A stretch of 64,000 nucleotides of DNA. Origin: Sthenelais limicola. Lineage: Eukaryota > Annelida > Polychaeta > Phyllodocida > Sigalionidae. The notes beneath the pieces are model-generated. The model saw only the letters and a program-made list of their open reading frames with translations. It had not been told where the DNA came from and made no database searches. Below, one piece after another: positions 35,601 to 50,427 of this stretch (position 1 is its first letter; the number at the start of each line of letters is the position of its first letter). Position numbers and translations under genes: made by a program. The DNA lies in the NCBI GenBank assembly GCA_942159475.1, contig OW804095.1:62462773-62526772 (forward strand), given 5' to 3'.

Positions 35601-38565
35601 TGCAACCCAAAACACACCCAAGTTGGGTATGGGTTAATTGAAAAGGCATATATGAATAACATTTTTTGTGGTCAAAAACCCATGCACCTAACACCATTTT
35701 AGTTGACGTGGATATGTAGTTGTGTCAGGCGTCATATAGCCATTCTCTTTCACGATAATTGGATTGTTGAGGTTATGAGGTCAGTGTAACTTGAAGGGGC
35801 TTCCAGACGTCAATATAAAGCGTGACCATTATAGGAAGACCCACAACATTTCTATTATTGCCATGTTAATTACCAGTATCAAACATAGTTGTTGGCAGGT
35901 TTTTCCTTGGCACCAACCGATATCTTACTATCATGGTTGGCATAACGTAGACATTGTGAATTGTGATATTATGTAAATCTAAGCAGGCATAGCAAGTACA
36001 TGGTCAGCACAATCGTTCCAAATCACAGGTGCTCCGGAAAAACCGTCAATTATGGTTGCTGACGTTTGACCCCATTTGTTTAGTTATAACCTGGAGTATG
36101 GTTGCCATGAAGGAAGCATCTCAAAACATAATAGAGGGACCGGAACATCATTAAATCGCGACCATTTAATTCAAGTGATAGAGAAAGACGTTGTTTGACA
36201 TGCAGGAACATTGTATCCATTCTTCCTCATTGCAATAACAACCTTTAACCATAACAGGTACTTGCCAAGGATGTCTTATCATGTATTGATATGTCAGACT
36301 ATGTATCGGGATCGTGACAGGTTTGATATACATCATTTCGTGCAACATCGAAAAAGACCAGAAGTCACAATGAAGATTTTAGTTTTAAAAAAATGATCAA
36401 AAGATATGCCGAGGCAGTCATAAAGTGTAAGCCAGGTGAGCATCTACAGTGCACGATGTATGACCTTAATGGTTATTCTGTATTGGATTGTCATCTGTGA
36501 GCCCATATCTCAATGTAAATGCCATTTGTTTATTGAACTTCACTGTACAATGTACTTGTTTTTGTTCATAACTAAACTGTCTTATTGCAGAAGATGTGCT
36601 GTATAAAAATACTAAATAATAATAAAAAAAATAGAAGATAAAGTTCAAACTAACTACACTCTCGGTATAGTATAAGAGTTAGGGAGTATAGCCGCGGACT
36701 GACACGACAGATAAAAGGCTCCACATGAAAGGAAATCTAGCCAATCAACTGTGGAAGATGTTAGAGGGGGCTCATGCCATCACACTGATCGCTAAGTTTA
36801 GTTTTACTGCAAATTTATAGTTAAGAATTTGTAAATGAATGCTATCTTAGGCGCCGCATACAAACTGAATGTCGATATTATTCCCACGATATTGATGTTT
36901 TCCACATGGATATCCATGCCCACAAAACTCATCTCAAGTACGAAAAGTGTTCATGTCTTCTGAAATGGAAGAGGCTGATTTCCAAATCACATGAGTATTA
37001 TTAGTATCACGGACCGACCATGGTGTATCATTTAATACTTTACCAAGACGGTCAAACTGTTTACTCCGGCACTACTTTAATCCAGACATTTTGAAAGTCT
37101 TCCCAGTCACTTCGATGTGCCACAAGGGCGTGCACGTTATGCCCAATATGAGAACAGGTAAATACCTTGAGATGGCAATAAAAGGTGGACATCTTAAAGC
37201 GAACCATGCTCGAAGGGGAAATATAAGATGGGAACTAATCACAGATGAAAATGTGATGGATGGTGATTGATGCTAGGATTAAAAGCTTGGGACCTGCCAA
37301 TTATTGGCAAGTGCAATTAGTAGAGCATAATCTGTCATTTACTATGTCGTCCTTCCCAGAGCACCAATGCCTTACATGTCCCTATGTCTTGGGGGACTTA
37401 GAAATTAAAAGTTGAAAGTTATAAATTATTATACATGTGTGATAATATCTTCATTCCTATTAAGCCTGTGAGTTATAGCCTTTCCAAATACTCTTTGAGA
37501 ACACTCAGTCATACCTCAAGAATATTGGCTTTAGTTTCAGTCAAACGATTCATGTCAATACCTTTGTCACGAAAGTATCTTTCCTGAAACGAGACAGTGT
37601 CTATCCCTAGAGAATACACCCAATAACATTAAAATAACTCAAATGAGTTAATGTTAATGATTAGTAGAACATCACACTAAGAGGGCTTGCTACGACTTAA
37701 CTAAAACTGCTAATTCATCCATTCTCCTTTTTATACTAACACCCACGACAGATTTGAAGACACTTGTAAATAATTTTAGAATCTTAAAAGACTGAAGAGT
37801 GTCAGAGCAGTGGAGTGGAGCACACATAGAGAATTATCGACGGCAGAACCAGTCCAAAAATGTGGTAATTACCACCAGCTTATTTCTCACTCCGATTAAG
37901 GCAGGGGACGACCTGGTTCACTGAAATATTGATTAACTAATGAAATTACTCTCAACCGTTTTAACATCATGTGGTAATGCCCAGATTAAATTTTTATGAT
38001 ACTTCGCGGTTTCATGTTCAAGCATCACCTGGAATGAAGATAAAATCAAGATATCACAGTTGGATGTCACGCACAATGGAAATCATACGATACTTTATTC
38101 ATGAGTCTTGTTGATTTGAATCTCCTTGGTAGAGTCTTAGGGATTAGGATGATCTAATCCATTCGAGCTTACACCATTTTATGTGGGCACCAATTAGAAG
38201 TGGTAACGCTAGGTGGCGTTGGGTTCTGCGGGGCTAATTAATAACACTGGATGCGGTCGGTGCCTTGAATGTTGCATTTACCTCCACCCAAGCAAGGAGC
38301 CTTGTCTCGGGGGGAGACTGGATGTTGGGGTACACAGATTTACACAGGCAATACATGAATGGCCAGCTCCGTGCACTGAAAGCGCCCAAACCAGGCGCGA
38401 GGACTTTGTTAATCGGCACGCATGAGGAGATGATCGACCTCTGATCTCATCACATCATTAACTAGCCGACTGCTTCCCACCTCCAGGGAGGAACCCCCTG
38501 CTCCAGGTGATCAGAAGGCAAAAGTTCTTTGATGGCTGTGCTTGCAGCGTTCTCCTGGCAGATAC
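29682..38565. other. Gene-free stretch, probably intron 1 continued
   Basis: About 9 kb without a gene I can support. It contains the CpG-rich patch described separately and a perfect 16-bp palindrome (AAAGTTGGCCAACTTT, 34851-34866). An open minus-strand frame at 34940-35359 (139 codons) crosses the CpG-rich patch and shows no domain. Confidence 0.5.
34880..35060. promoter_or_regulatory. CpG-rich patch with promoter-like motifs
   Basis: A local island of CpG and GC in AT-rich surroundings. Motifs include an inverted CCAAT box (ATTGG, 34922-34926), an E-box in palindromic context (ATCACGTGAC, about 34973-34982) and GCGGGCGCGCC (34996-35006). It could be an alternative promoter or enhancer. 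No transcript evidence is available and no coding exon is convincingly attached. Confidence 0.3.
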
Positions 38566-38631
38566 TGAACAAAGCAACTGTGTAATGGGCAGCAGCAGAA
38601 GAAATGCACACGAAAATAATACCGATGACAT
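38566..38631 (-). CDS. Candidate first coding exon (signal peptide) of the Ig receptor
   Basis: On the minus strand an ATG at 38629-38631 (context GGCATGT, purine at -3) opens 22 codons, starting MSSVLFSCAFLLLLPITQLL and ending CS. This is a near-ideal signal peptide with a ten-residue hydrophobic core. It is followed by a GT donor in phase 0 (TCA/GTATCT, moderate match). Joined to the second acceptor of exon 22332-22412 it gives ...QLLCS-SQRREVAAVLG, with a plausible cleavage site just before the mature domain. A TATA-like box lies about 100 bases upstream. Weak points are the moderate donor, upstream ATGs in the presumed leader and a 16-kb intron. Hydrophobic open frames also arise by chance in T-rich DNA. 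An alternative candidate is at 41722-41786. Confidence 0.35.
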
Positions 38632-38729
38632 GCCAACAATTTGAATTTACAAGGGACGAGTGCAAAGACTGATCCAAATCTACAACATGATCACGAATCA
38701 AATTACTACTCATGCCAAGCAGTAAAAAA

Positions 38730-38737
38730 TTTATATA
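38730..38737 (-). promoter_or_regulatory. Candidate TATA box for the Ig receptor
   Basis: The minus strand reads TATATAAA. A start site 25-30 bases downstream would fall near 38700-38705, giving a 5' leader of about 70 bases before the candidate ATG. Two short upstream ATG codons lie in that leader. In AT-rich DNA this motif is weak evidence on its own. Confidence 0.25.
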
Positions 38738-41700
38738 CATGTATGCATATTTTATTTACCTCTATAGCCATCAGAGAAGGCATCTCTTATTTTTGAATAA
38801 TTAACATATGATATTCGATTCGTGAGGTGTTCGGTACAGCATAGCTGCCGTTATTGACGAGCAGACGCTGAAGTTTCTTTGAAACTCTGAGCCCCTTTGG
38901 AGTAGAAAATAACCTTCTGATTAAATTTAAACTTTCATGGTGTGGTCTTATTGATCCATGGAAGCCAGGTAATCCATCTTAGATCAGATCCCCCGTCTTT
39001 TGGTGTGTCGGACACCTGGCTCCGCTGGTTGGAGTCTTAGATTCCTTGATCACCAAGTGGTGACGTGGATACATAGTATTCATTGGAACTTCCACAAAGG
39101 GCAGTCAGTCGATACCTTTCAACCTTGGTCGGAAACATGCCTTATGAAGTCAAGGAGCAAAGAAGGCCTCAGACGTATGCTAGTTAAACACAAAAGCTTT
39201 GATTTTCAAATACATGAAACTCTTTGATTCGTGAAGTGAGTGACAAAAAAATCTGGAGATATATAAAACGTGTCTTAAAGGACTGTCGACTGGAGAGAAT
39301 AGAGGCAATTGTAAGGCTGAACTCTTTTGTCATCTGCTCCATTCAGTATACACGTCGGTACGCTTGTTACATTCCAAAGCACTGGTTGTGGCAATTTAGT
39401 CATACTATGAAAGTTTAATCCGATAAGTATCGACATTATTGCAGTATTCACCTGGTCGATTGATACCAGCAACCACAGAAGATTGACACGACTTGCAATT
39501 GGAATGCTTAGGCTCCGATGTACAAATGTGAACCATGTGGAAGAAAATACCAATCTGGTATAGGCAATTAACTGACTTAGCATTGACAGTTGCAGGGTTT
39601 CGGATTAGGATGCGACCAGTCTCCTGGGGTGTTGTCAAGTCCACCTTTCATCTTGAACTCCGCACTGTGTTAAGGACCCAATGCCAGAGATTAGAGAGAA
39701 CTATAAGACCAGCCTTTTCGCACAAGTGGAAGAAGTGGAAAGGTACTGATTGCTTTCCGACTAAGGACAGGAATTGAAGCCTGAAGGAGGGCAGGGCTAT
39801 TCAGGTCACTCCGGGCAGGGACAGTGGAGGCTGCAGAGAGTGGTCGCTGGTCAAACAATGGACCGAGTGGTCAGCGTCAGGCATGGCTTTTTAGATGGAT
39901 AGAGGTGTGCCTGCTGAGTCCAAACATCAGCCAACCACCAACTCAAATAGATCTATTGACTTGTTTCTAGCGGGACAAGAGCAGCTACGAGAACATTGAG
40001 GACGGGTATAGGAGACCAGAGGTGTCGGGAATCAACCAGGGAATGGTAAAGCGCCCTGATCCTACCATCTTCTTCAGGCAAGGGAAGTGGTGGCAAGCAC
40101 ATGTCATTGCAAGCATCAGGGCAATATTTGTGGTTCCCTTTCAAAGCAGCGGAGAATTTTGGCCATCCTTTTATACTGACAATAATTGCTCACTGCGTTC
40201 ATTATCTTCATGCCATCCCCAAGGTCCCTATTCTATACTACTTAAGTATGTACCCATACCTGCTGCCCTTTTTCAGTATACTACTTACAACTGACAAAAA
40301 AGGTTTTTGACGAAGTATCAAATGATTTACATGGTGCTGTTTTAACGAAATCAATTAAAAAAACGTCGGTTAAAGAATGCCTTTTTATAGGTCAGTTGCA
40401 AATCATAGTTACAACCCATAACGGCTATTAATTAACACATTTCAACAAATCAATATAAACATACAGTAAGTGATGGCTGAGTGCGAAAGGACACAAAAGC
40501 TGTGAATGACAAAACATAAATATGAATGAAAGAAAATGAATGTACGTATCAATTTCAATATTCGATGAGACCCTCGAGTATGTCTAGCAGTTTCAGTATC
40601 ACCTGTACTTGTCCCTATCATGGACGTACCTCCACCACAACTCCAAACACCACCCAAGGGACAAAATCCTTTCACACCAATAGGCGCTACTCATTCCAAC
40701 ATGACACATCTCTTCGCCCCTCCAGTGCCAATTAGGCGGCCCAAGGCAATTCAGGGTTATCGTCAGATCGATAGATTTCATTATTACGACACGATAATCC
40801 TAACTCGGATCAGCCAGGCTAGGTGCACGCAGGTCTATTAGGCCAAATGCTTGTTTTGAATTAACGCACTGATACATCAATGGTACCGATGTCCTAGTCA
40901 AATGAAATCTAGACCTCCGAGATAGATACTATATATCTAGAAGAGGTGGTAAGGAACGGGTTCAAGAGGGTACAGGGAAATAAGAATCTCCATAAATCAT
41001 TCCATCAGGCATTTTGAGACATCGGGAAACACACAGGTTGTGACACTAATGCATTCAACATTTTCCTACTGCTCCCTTATCAACCAATGGGTGTGTTATA
41101 TCATATTAGATAAAACAGAGATAGATAGATAGATCTCTGGTACTTGGAGCAGATGGTTTACAAATGAGAAAGGATTCAAAAGGTAAGCAAGAGATTCTTT
41201 ATCAGCTCTTTTCCAGTGCAGTACATTAGTTCTGTGCGCAATAAGCGGTCTTTGCTCAGTTTGAATGGCATACAAAATAGGTACTTCACGCTGGGATGAT
41301 AATAAGTTTATTAGCAGGCCGGTGTCACGTCTACTAGAGTGTCCAGTGAGGTGTAAAGTATGAGCCCCGGCAGCTCCAGGCAGACTGGCCCATGTGGAGC
41401 GACACAGAGAATCGTTTTGTTCGCGTTCCATAAAACCCTTCGATAAACGTCATACATCAAAACCGCACCCCATCTCCAGCTTTTATGTGGCGATAGGAAA
41501 AGTGCTGCCCCAATCTACCCACCCTCCCACATTCTGAATCTGTGTAATATGTATCAGAAGGGAATGGCGAGGGAGTGGGAGAGAGAGAAGGAGACAAGAG
41601 AAAGAAGGCTGCTCGGAGCGAAGGGTTGACAAAGAGCCAGGGCAGAAGAACTTAAGAGTAGGGAGGGGGCAAGAAAGGATAGCTAGCTGCAGCGGTATGG

Positions 41701-44700
41701 CGCCTCCGTCCCTGCACTCACAAAGAAACACCAAGCAGTGTAACGCTGACACAAAGACTCTTAATTGAAATATGCTGCCTGTCCATATCAATGCTGACGA
41801 GTGTTTACATGCTCCAAAGATGCAAGAGAGTGAGCACTGGCATAAGCTGGCTCGCGGCGTGTAAGAAAAGCGCAAAAAAGCTCTCTTGCTTCCACAACCT
41901 ACAAGATGTTTTGATGTAAAGAAACCGTTGACAGGAGGAGTGTGAGCGGACTAATACTGCCAAGGAGAAAAAATATCTAGGTCTAAAAGAAACAGTTCAA
42001 TGTCATCACAAGGGATACTAGGTATAGATTTATTGCGAACAAGTAGCTTTATAACAATCCATAAAATAGGAAGAAAACTAAAGTAAGATCTCTAGGATAA
42101 AATGGCCGGCATAAAAGTTCTTCTGAATGAAAAGATCCTGTCCAAGGAAATGATGACTTCACTCCTCCATATTATGAAGGAATTCAAATAATACGCGTCA
42201 TTTAAAAAACACCATACAATTCCAGACCGAGATTTAACCCTGTGTACATTTAAAAGAGTCTCATGAATTCTATCCGACAGGAAGGGAAGGACATGCCCAT
42301 TGGCATACCAATTGGGATGTCGATGTACCAGTTGATAAAATTAAGTTTAGCAGTACGCTACAGTGGACCCGTATCTAAAACATTCCTATAACTCCATTAT
42401 GTATAGCGATGCTCAATATAATAAACCATACAGGACATACAAGTGAAACAAGCATTAATTATGCTTCAAGGTAAGGGACAATGTCAGAAAAGAATAACCT
42501 GGACAAGACTAGAGTAGAAAACAAAAGAGGAGGAGGACAAAACATATATGAAGTGAGAAGGAATATGAATAGCCAACAGCGCAACGGTGAATGGCCAAAT
42601 GGAAACTGGTTAAAGACTTATTTGTGGGTAACTGAAAAGACAAGGTGAGTAATGTTATCTGTGCACAGTGATGTCAGAGATTTATGGGGGTACTTTCCTT
42701 CAAGAAAAACTAGATTCCTGAGTGCTGAGGTAGCCCAACGGGTCATGTAAGGAAGAAATGTCGGGCGAGTAGAGATATGAGTGAGGAGATAACTGATCTC
42801 TTTTATTGACGTATAGGTGTTCATCTAGAGTGCCCATCCCCATATATCAGGCCTTTTTGTAGAAAGTGGATTGACACATCTTCGTGCTTTCTCCTTCCCT
42901 ATCTTGCCTAGTCACCGAGTTTAGGGCAAGTCAGTCAAATACTTAGGTTGCCCAGGTCATAAAAACAAAACCTATATCCGATGCTTTGTTATACGATATC
43001 GAATAATATGAATAAGTTCCAAGTTAGTGGGTAACGATAAGCAGTTAAAAATTATGGCATGGGGAAAATGATAAATCAAACAGCGAGTGTCGGATTGAGA
43101 TCGGAGATTGACTAACCGACCGTTCTGAAAGTAATCACCATGGATATCAAAGATAGAAAAATGCTGTAGTATCTGAACGCGGCCAATTACATCGTTTGAG
43201 GACATTTGATATTTTATCATGCTCCCTGCTTGGAACTGTTTATTTCAGAGGGATTACTAGTCAGAAGTAAAGGCTAAAAGGAACCTACATTTTTCTATCA
43301 ATTCCCACGGGCGATGAAGCTCCGCATGAAAAGAACTCTCGGACTCCTTCCATCAGGAACCAGTAAAAGACTAGTTCATCACTGTCAAAAATTGTGAAAC
43401 CTGGTATAGCTCCTATGTCTTATATCTATAGACACATCTAGATAAGATTATAAAGTTCATTAATGCAAAAGGTTTTTTAGTCAATTCCTGCCTGTAACAC
43501 GAGTATTAATTAACCAATCTTCAGCCGCCGAATAACATCCCCGTTTATTCCCCTCTTCTATCCACAATAAGTGGCTTTAATGAATCGAAAATCTCCTTCT
43601 TGTCGAAGTGGGGAATTTTGTAACGTTTATGATTGCAATAAACCTTCCAGTAACTAACAGCAAATTGCACAATAGACCAGACATTTTATAGGAATGCACA
43701 AAGAATGCAAGGAATTGCATAGAGCGACAGATACTGCCGTTTCTACTCAGTTCCTAGGCGACTATTCTCCTTTCAAACAGGAACATTGCGAAGGTAACAT
43801 CAATCACAAATATCATAAGACAGGGAACATCTAATGGACATTAACAGACAGTGAACCAAGGCTCAAAAAGTATCAAACAATGACGTATTAATACTAAAAA
43901 GGAATGTACATCTTCCGAGTAGCGTAAATTAATTCCAGGCTTGGCAGTCAACTCTACTTCCTTAATGAAGGCCCCATTCTTATTTGTACCCACTTTGATA
44001 ACCGGGATAATCCTGCCATGTGAATATTCAACAGGCTCAAAATGTTAGGGCAAAAATATATATATACTAGCTTGAACGCACACATATACTAGCATCACTA
44101 CGACTTAAAACACGACAGCTTAATCTCTAGGCAAATTTTCAGGCATTAAACTTTTTTCTTCGCAGTTTTCCTCCCAGTGGAAGGCTGGGGTAGATGGCAG
44201 AGCCGCTGTTGCTGTGTTTACCAAGAAAGTATACGGAGGAGGGGGAAATTGATGATCTAATACAGGAATCCACCGCACCCGCATCCGCCTCCTGGCTTCT
44301 TGCAATTGCTACAACGACAGGAGCAACCGCTGGGGGCTTGTCATCAGCATCTGTTGGTGAGGTGATGGATGCCTGGGGTCCAAGCGACCCACCCAGGAGG
44401 ACGGCTCCAGGAGTCTGATCCCTTCCTTTAAACCGCGGAGGGGGCTCCAGGCGTCACAGACATTATACACCTCATATCTACCATCCCTAAAGACAAAAGG
44501 CAAAACTCCCTGTGCGACTGATCGGAGATGTATTTTGGTAACAGGTAGATCGAAATTTTTATGGAGAATTCAGTGGCTTAATAGTTAATAATCGGCAGAC
44601 CTTAACCAAACCTGAATACATATAGAGAAATTACTTGATATCACACAACTTTAAAAGGTACATTATAAGAGATGTATGGATGTGAGAGTCAGATTGTGTT

Positions 44701-47317
44701 ATTGTGCGTATCATACAGCTTTGTCCTAAGGGGACTCTTTACATAATGATTTAACCTAGCCGTCGTTCTAGGCAGCCCGGGTCATTCCATCCAAATATGT
44801 TCAGACATTCATGGTGCTTGAAAGACACATTATCCTAGGTGGGAAGTGATGAGGTGCGATGGTCAAAGTAAAAGATGGGCTGGAGGGCTAGGACAAGGGA
44901 TTAGGCATGAAGACTGTGGCAAGGATGAACTGGCTCTAAAGATCTCCTAGGAAGTAGTGACAAGGTAGATGAGCAGTTGTAACAAGTAGTAACACAAGTT
45001 TCCCACATCTATACATTTCAATACACCTACGGCGACCTTAGTTTTTGACAGGCCCACATAGTTCTTCTCTAAGAAACCACTCTGACTTTCATATCATTGA
45101 TCTTCTAAAAATGTGTTCTCGTCTGCATCGACGATATATATAATTATGATGTTTCTAGAGCGCTTGGTGTATTATTTTCTTTACACAATGTTTGTCCAGA
45201 GGTTTTCTTTTCAAACCTGAGATCGGCGCCAATCTATTCATCCCTTTCGCCTTCAGGCTAGCAAACTCCCGCTTACCGCAATTGCCTGCACCACTTTTTA
45301 CTCCCCTATTTACAATGAGTGATATTACCGAAGGCCTTGTATAGAGACAAAATTAGCCTGTTGCTTGCTCCACTTCCACTCATAGGAAGTGCCTCTCCGA
45401 ATCAGTACGATACTAAATCACACTTTATAGTACTCCCAGCCCAATATCTAACTATATGGCTAACCACTTCAGGAAGATAAATATGCCCCAAATTGTACGT
45501 ATAGTACACTCTTAGATATTGACGGACATGAAGCCAATAAGCGATTCTAGTCATATGGACCGGGGCGTGGGTTCACTGATTAAACTAGATGCGGCCGAAT
45601 CCTGTGAATAAGGATTCCATAAATAACTCATGCTTTGGTACTTGCATGGATAAAAGCTTATCTTCGGACATGTTGGATAATTGTTTGGGTTTCACCCTAT
45701 CATGTTTCCTACCTCCCTTATTCAAAAGATGAATGTTGTCATTTTCTTGGAAAGAAAGGGAGGCCGGCGGCATGCAGTGGTATTTCCTACGTTGCACAAC
45801 ATTGATTTATGTCTATAACGTACGTCTCCTTGAACAATCGACATTTAGAACTGCTTTTAGATTTCAGCAGTTACATCTAGCACCTGTATTTTAATCACAC
45901 TAAATGGGAAGTAGGAAATGCTGCCATCAGTATATTATTATTATTAAACATTCATTTAGATTACTCTAAAGTTATGCATTCTGAGACATCGGCGACCAAT
46001 TCTCCCTATCCTTAATAGGGCGAAAATACATTATCTGACCGTCATGCCACCTAGCTTTTCTGGCTTTGCTAAGGTGGGAACTTCCGGTTACGGCAGCCAC
46101 AACCTAATAAACAGTGTATGCCTAAACATTGTATACACATACAGTCATTGCTCGGGCTCTACTCTTTCAAATACGTAAAATTATATACCTACGGGTAGCT
46201 GAGAATATACTCTTTTCATATTTTTTAATCCCATGAAAATCTTTACATTTTTTGCTGGTATTATCACCGTTTTCGCGGGTGGCGGTCGGCGCGAACACCT
46301 TAGGCGGAAGCTTCTGTCTTAGCCTACTGGGAGATATTGCAGCCTACAGCGCCACTGGTGTTAAATTCGCATGCTATCTGGCGATCTGGGTTCAGCAGAA
46401 TTCAACAACAGTGCCCTTCTAACTAGTTGGATCGAATAGTTTATTATAGTATGATAATAATTACAGATACCTGTTTTCGTCACTGATATTTTCCGAGGGG
46501 GCAGAACCTCAACAGCAAAAGCATCGCCAAACGCACGAAGGAATCTATTTCGCAAAGGACAGTCAAATGAGACTCGCTGTGGGCAAAGCTCAGTGAATGC
46601 TCTTCCATGGTCCTACACGGGTTTATGTACCGCCAACGTTATAACAAAACACTAAAATAAGGAGATGACATTCGTGGAAGAGAAACCATCAGTGGCATTA
46701 ATTATTCAGGCCAAATGAGACATAAAATATGGCTAGTCATGATCGGATAAGACGAGAGGAAAACATGGACCATAAGTCAGGCTAAATTACATCAGACACC
46801 GCTAGGGGCACTGGGTAATGATCCTACTTAAATTCTCATATAAAATCCCAAATTCAGCCAGAAAATCAGAGACCCTAATACTTGTCGCTTTTTGACGTTT
46901 TTTCGTCCCTGCCCTCGGCCGGCAAGACGGTTTTTTACACCGGATGTCAAGTACAACCATCGGCCATAATGAAATAAAATGCACAATCTGCAGCCATTAT
47001 TGCCACGGCATATTGTTAATGACAGTGTGTTGGTCCATCAACATCCTTCATGCGGTGCTCAGAAAGGGGCTACATCCGGGGATCTCTCGCTAATCAATCA
47101 CGTGGGGTCGCCATGTTGAAGATTATCACCAGCGACAATGGATCAAATGATAATCCAATCCGCAGCGTTCCTCGCCATATTCTGATGTGCTTCTTGCCGC
47201 ACTGGATGAATAGCAGACTAGATATGCCAGATGCATCTATTGTTATCTAAAATGTAGTTTATGGTAAATTCAACATAGTAATTATAATGGAAGTTGTGCA
47301 AACTCGCAGAAACTGTG

Positions 47318-47331
47318 CCCCCCCCCCCCCC
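47318..47331 (+). repeat. Poly-C run
   Basis: Fourteen consecutive C on the plus strand. Confidence 0.95.
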
Positions 47332-50300
47332 GTAGTATACATTAAATATTTAATGTATATGTCTCAACTTCATCGCGATGGCTCAACTGCTGGAAAATGA
47401 TCACCTATTATTATGAGAGTGAACAAATAACCAAGACTCATCAACTTTCATTTGTGTAACCAGTGGTAGTTTTATGCACTTAACACAGAGTCAGGGCACA
47501 GGTGAATGATGTTTTTACCCCATAATATAGTAACATACACATACAACAATTAATGTAGAAGCTTCATTATAACCGGGTTATCGACCCTGAACCCCCGAGA
47601 ATAGCTGCATGGGATCCGAATGAAATAATAAAAAGAGCACATTCGCGGTAATAAACATGCATTAACATAAATTTCTTATATCACAACTAGTGCTATCAGG
47701 GTCGGCATAATTATGCTTGGTAATATAACGTCAATCAGTGCAGACCACGCAAACATACATCTCATTTTATATCCATGTGCCTGGCACAAAGACATTATCG
47801 TGGTTTCCCCCACGAAAAAAAGAGATGTTTTTATGTCAGGTCGTAATTGTTTGCATGTATCCCGCTTGAGTGTAATTGAAGAGTATGGAGTTTTCCTTCT
47901 CCTCTGGTTAATTGCAGAGGGTCGGCTGTATGGGTCAATTCTTCATGAAAATTACCACCAGCCGACAACCTGCCTTTATATTTCATCCGTGGGATTTGTC
48001 CTGACTAATTCTTTGCTAAGGTGAACAAGGTGCTGCAGAGGGTGATATGGCATAGCAAGAGTGGCTTATATTGGTAGCGTTCAGCTGTCTCCCTGCCTAT
48101 ATATGTGGTAAAGAGAATGCCCTTTAAGAGGACAGTCATCCCAAAAATAGATAGAAACATAGGTAAAATCATGAAAGGGCCTATGAAAATAGAAAATGAT
48201 AATCCCATGTATACCCTGAAAAACTGTAAGGTGTACTTCAAGCAATAGTAGTAATGCTATAAATACATGCCCGCAGTTATCATGCATCTGTATTGTTATT
48301 GATGAACACCACATGGAAGAAACATACTATATGGAAATGCCCATGATGAAAATCTACATTATGTTGAACTTCGTTGACATTGTTCATGAAAATCAAACGA
48401 AATGAAAGGGCAGGGGTATCGCTGCGTAATTTTCAAGTGTGAACTAGTATTTGATTCCTCTACAGAAGGACCCTCATTTCTAAGCAAAGCTCCATCCATA
48501 AGGACTGTTTGAAAGGATGCTTTTTACTTCGCCATGATACATCGGAAAGGAAAAGTATTTTCTGTACAATATTAGCTCCATCAGTCAAGGAAGGTGGCAA
48601 GCGTTCCATCAAAATCCGAATAATGTTGGTCTCAAAGTAAATAACCTCAGACTCCGACAGACCTGAGCTCCCGTTTCCGCTTATAGTTGACTTGGTAGTT
48701 AGGTTTCCTCAACTGATGGTTGCCGTATGTCATTATTTGATACCTAAATGTATTATATATGCTAAGTAAATATGAATCTATATTTGAAGTTAAAGCTGCA
48801 TTCTCAGCTATTGCGACAAAACAAATCTTACAAAATACACTCATATTATGACTAAAAAAACTGGATTTATCAATATTCTGCTGCTGGTATGTTTATACAT
48901 GCATTTGAAGTCTAATCACAGATGGGAAACTGCAGCCGGTGAGCGATAAAAAGTGAGGGCATCGCATGAAAGGATTAGGGCGGGTCCTCCAGATACAAAT
49001 GAGGCCGTTTTGGAAGCCCTTTAGCGAAAACAACTGGACAAAATGCTCCAAAATTTTGGCCAGATGGCTTTTGGATGGGTTGGAAAAGAATGGAGCAGGA
49101 AGTAAATAATGGTAAGTTTTTGACCGACGGTAACTGAAATTGCAGCTTTAAGATTAAGTGTCAAAGTTATAGAACATGGCACGGGATATACATGTGTTCA
49201 TAAAGTTAGTCTACTATACCTTAAATTCACTTTTAGCCAGCGCTATCACTACCAGTAAAGTGTGCATGCACACCCTGCTGTAACTTAACTTCGGCACTTT
49301 TGCATTACCCCGTCTGGATATGTCACACGAGTCATTATGGAACATATAATTGAATTTCAATGGATTTTATATGAATTCTTTTAACGTAGATTCAGCAAAG
49401 GAAATAAAGTAGAACGCCGTCAAGCTGTTGCCGAGAAACGATTGATTCACTGGATATTAAAGCGAATGCAATTAAACACCCCCACAGGGAAGGCCTTCTT
49501 AGTATCTTAGGCGTCATGTACCAAAATCAAAATGAGTGTTTAGGAGTCATATCACATCTCTAAATTATATATCAACCCCCTAATATGAAAGTGCATAGAA
49601 AATATACGACAACATAAGATTATACAAGGTTTTGATATTAAACAAAACGATTTATTTGAAGCTGGGTCACAGTCTTTGGATGATGACAACAGTGGGGGTT
49701 GTTAAGCATAATACCTATAGATTCATCAGAGAAATTAACCCGCAACACTGTTGGTTTGACACCTACCGGTAGATCGATCGGACGGCAAATGGGACCTTTT
49801 TTATTTTTATATTATACAAGTATTTAAATCCATATCGTTAGTCCAGAGTCTGAACTGTAAGTAAATTACAGTGACGACGAATGTTGACAATTGAAATACA
49901 TAATATAATTCTTATTTTGACATACAAATGGATATCCTCAGTCGCAACAAACAGCTTTACCAGGAGTTATACTGAACAAACTCATACACAAGAATACATG
50001 GTATTCAGCTTAGACAATATATCAAACATGAATCACATACAAACTATTTATATAAGTGAAAGATTCAAGAGTGGAGAGGGGGAAAGTCTGGTGAGTTGAC
50101 TATGTGGCAGGATACTAATATACCCCAACTATGATGGATTATCATGCTGGCTTTAACATTGATTTAGCAAGCAGTATGCTCCAACGCCCCTTAATTACTT
50201 TCAGTAATGAAATGAAGTTGTTCTATATGTGTCCATAGAAAGTATAATTATCACAAAATATACTGAATTCGACAATCTGTGAGGCGTTAATCAAATTTAC

Positions 50301-50410
50301 AGTGGAAGTACATTTAAAGGCAATATACACACTGAAGACAGGAGGCAGAAATGAGGCTACAGTTCACTCCACTTAAGTTGGTAAGAAAAAAGGTGGGGCT
50401 TGGGGAGGGA

Positions 50411-50427
50411 GGGGGGGGGGGGGGGGG
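50411..50427 (+). repeat. Poly-G run
   Basis: Seventeen consecutive G on the plus strand, extended upstream by GGGGAGGGA. Confidence 0.95.

Noticed and set aside
37190..37215. AAAGCGAACC, resembling the subterminal motif of the 10.4-14.5 kb element
   Set aside because: A single ten-base match with no terminal repeat or second copy nearby; probably chance.
41722..41786. MDRQHISIKSLCVSVTLLG-type signal-peptide exon with a strong GTGAGT donor on the minus strand
   Set aside because: It exits in phase 2, which neither acceptor of the Ig1 exon accepts without an additional unseen exon. Kept only as an alternative.
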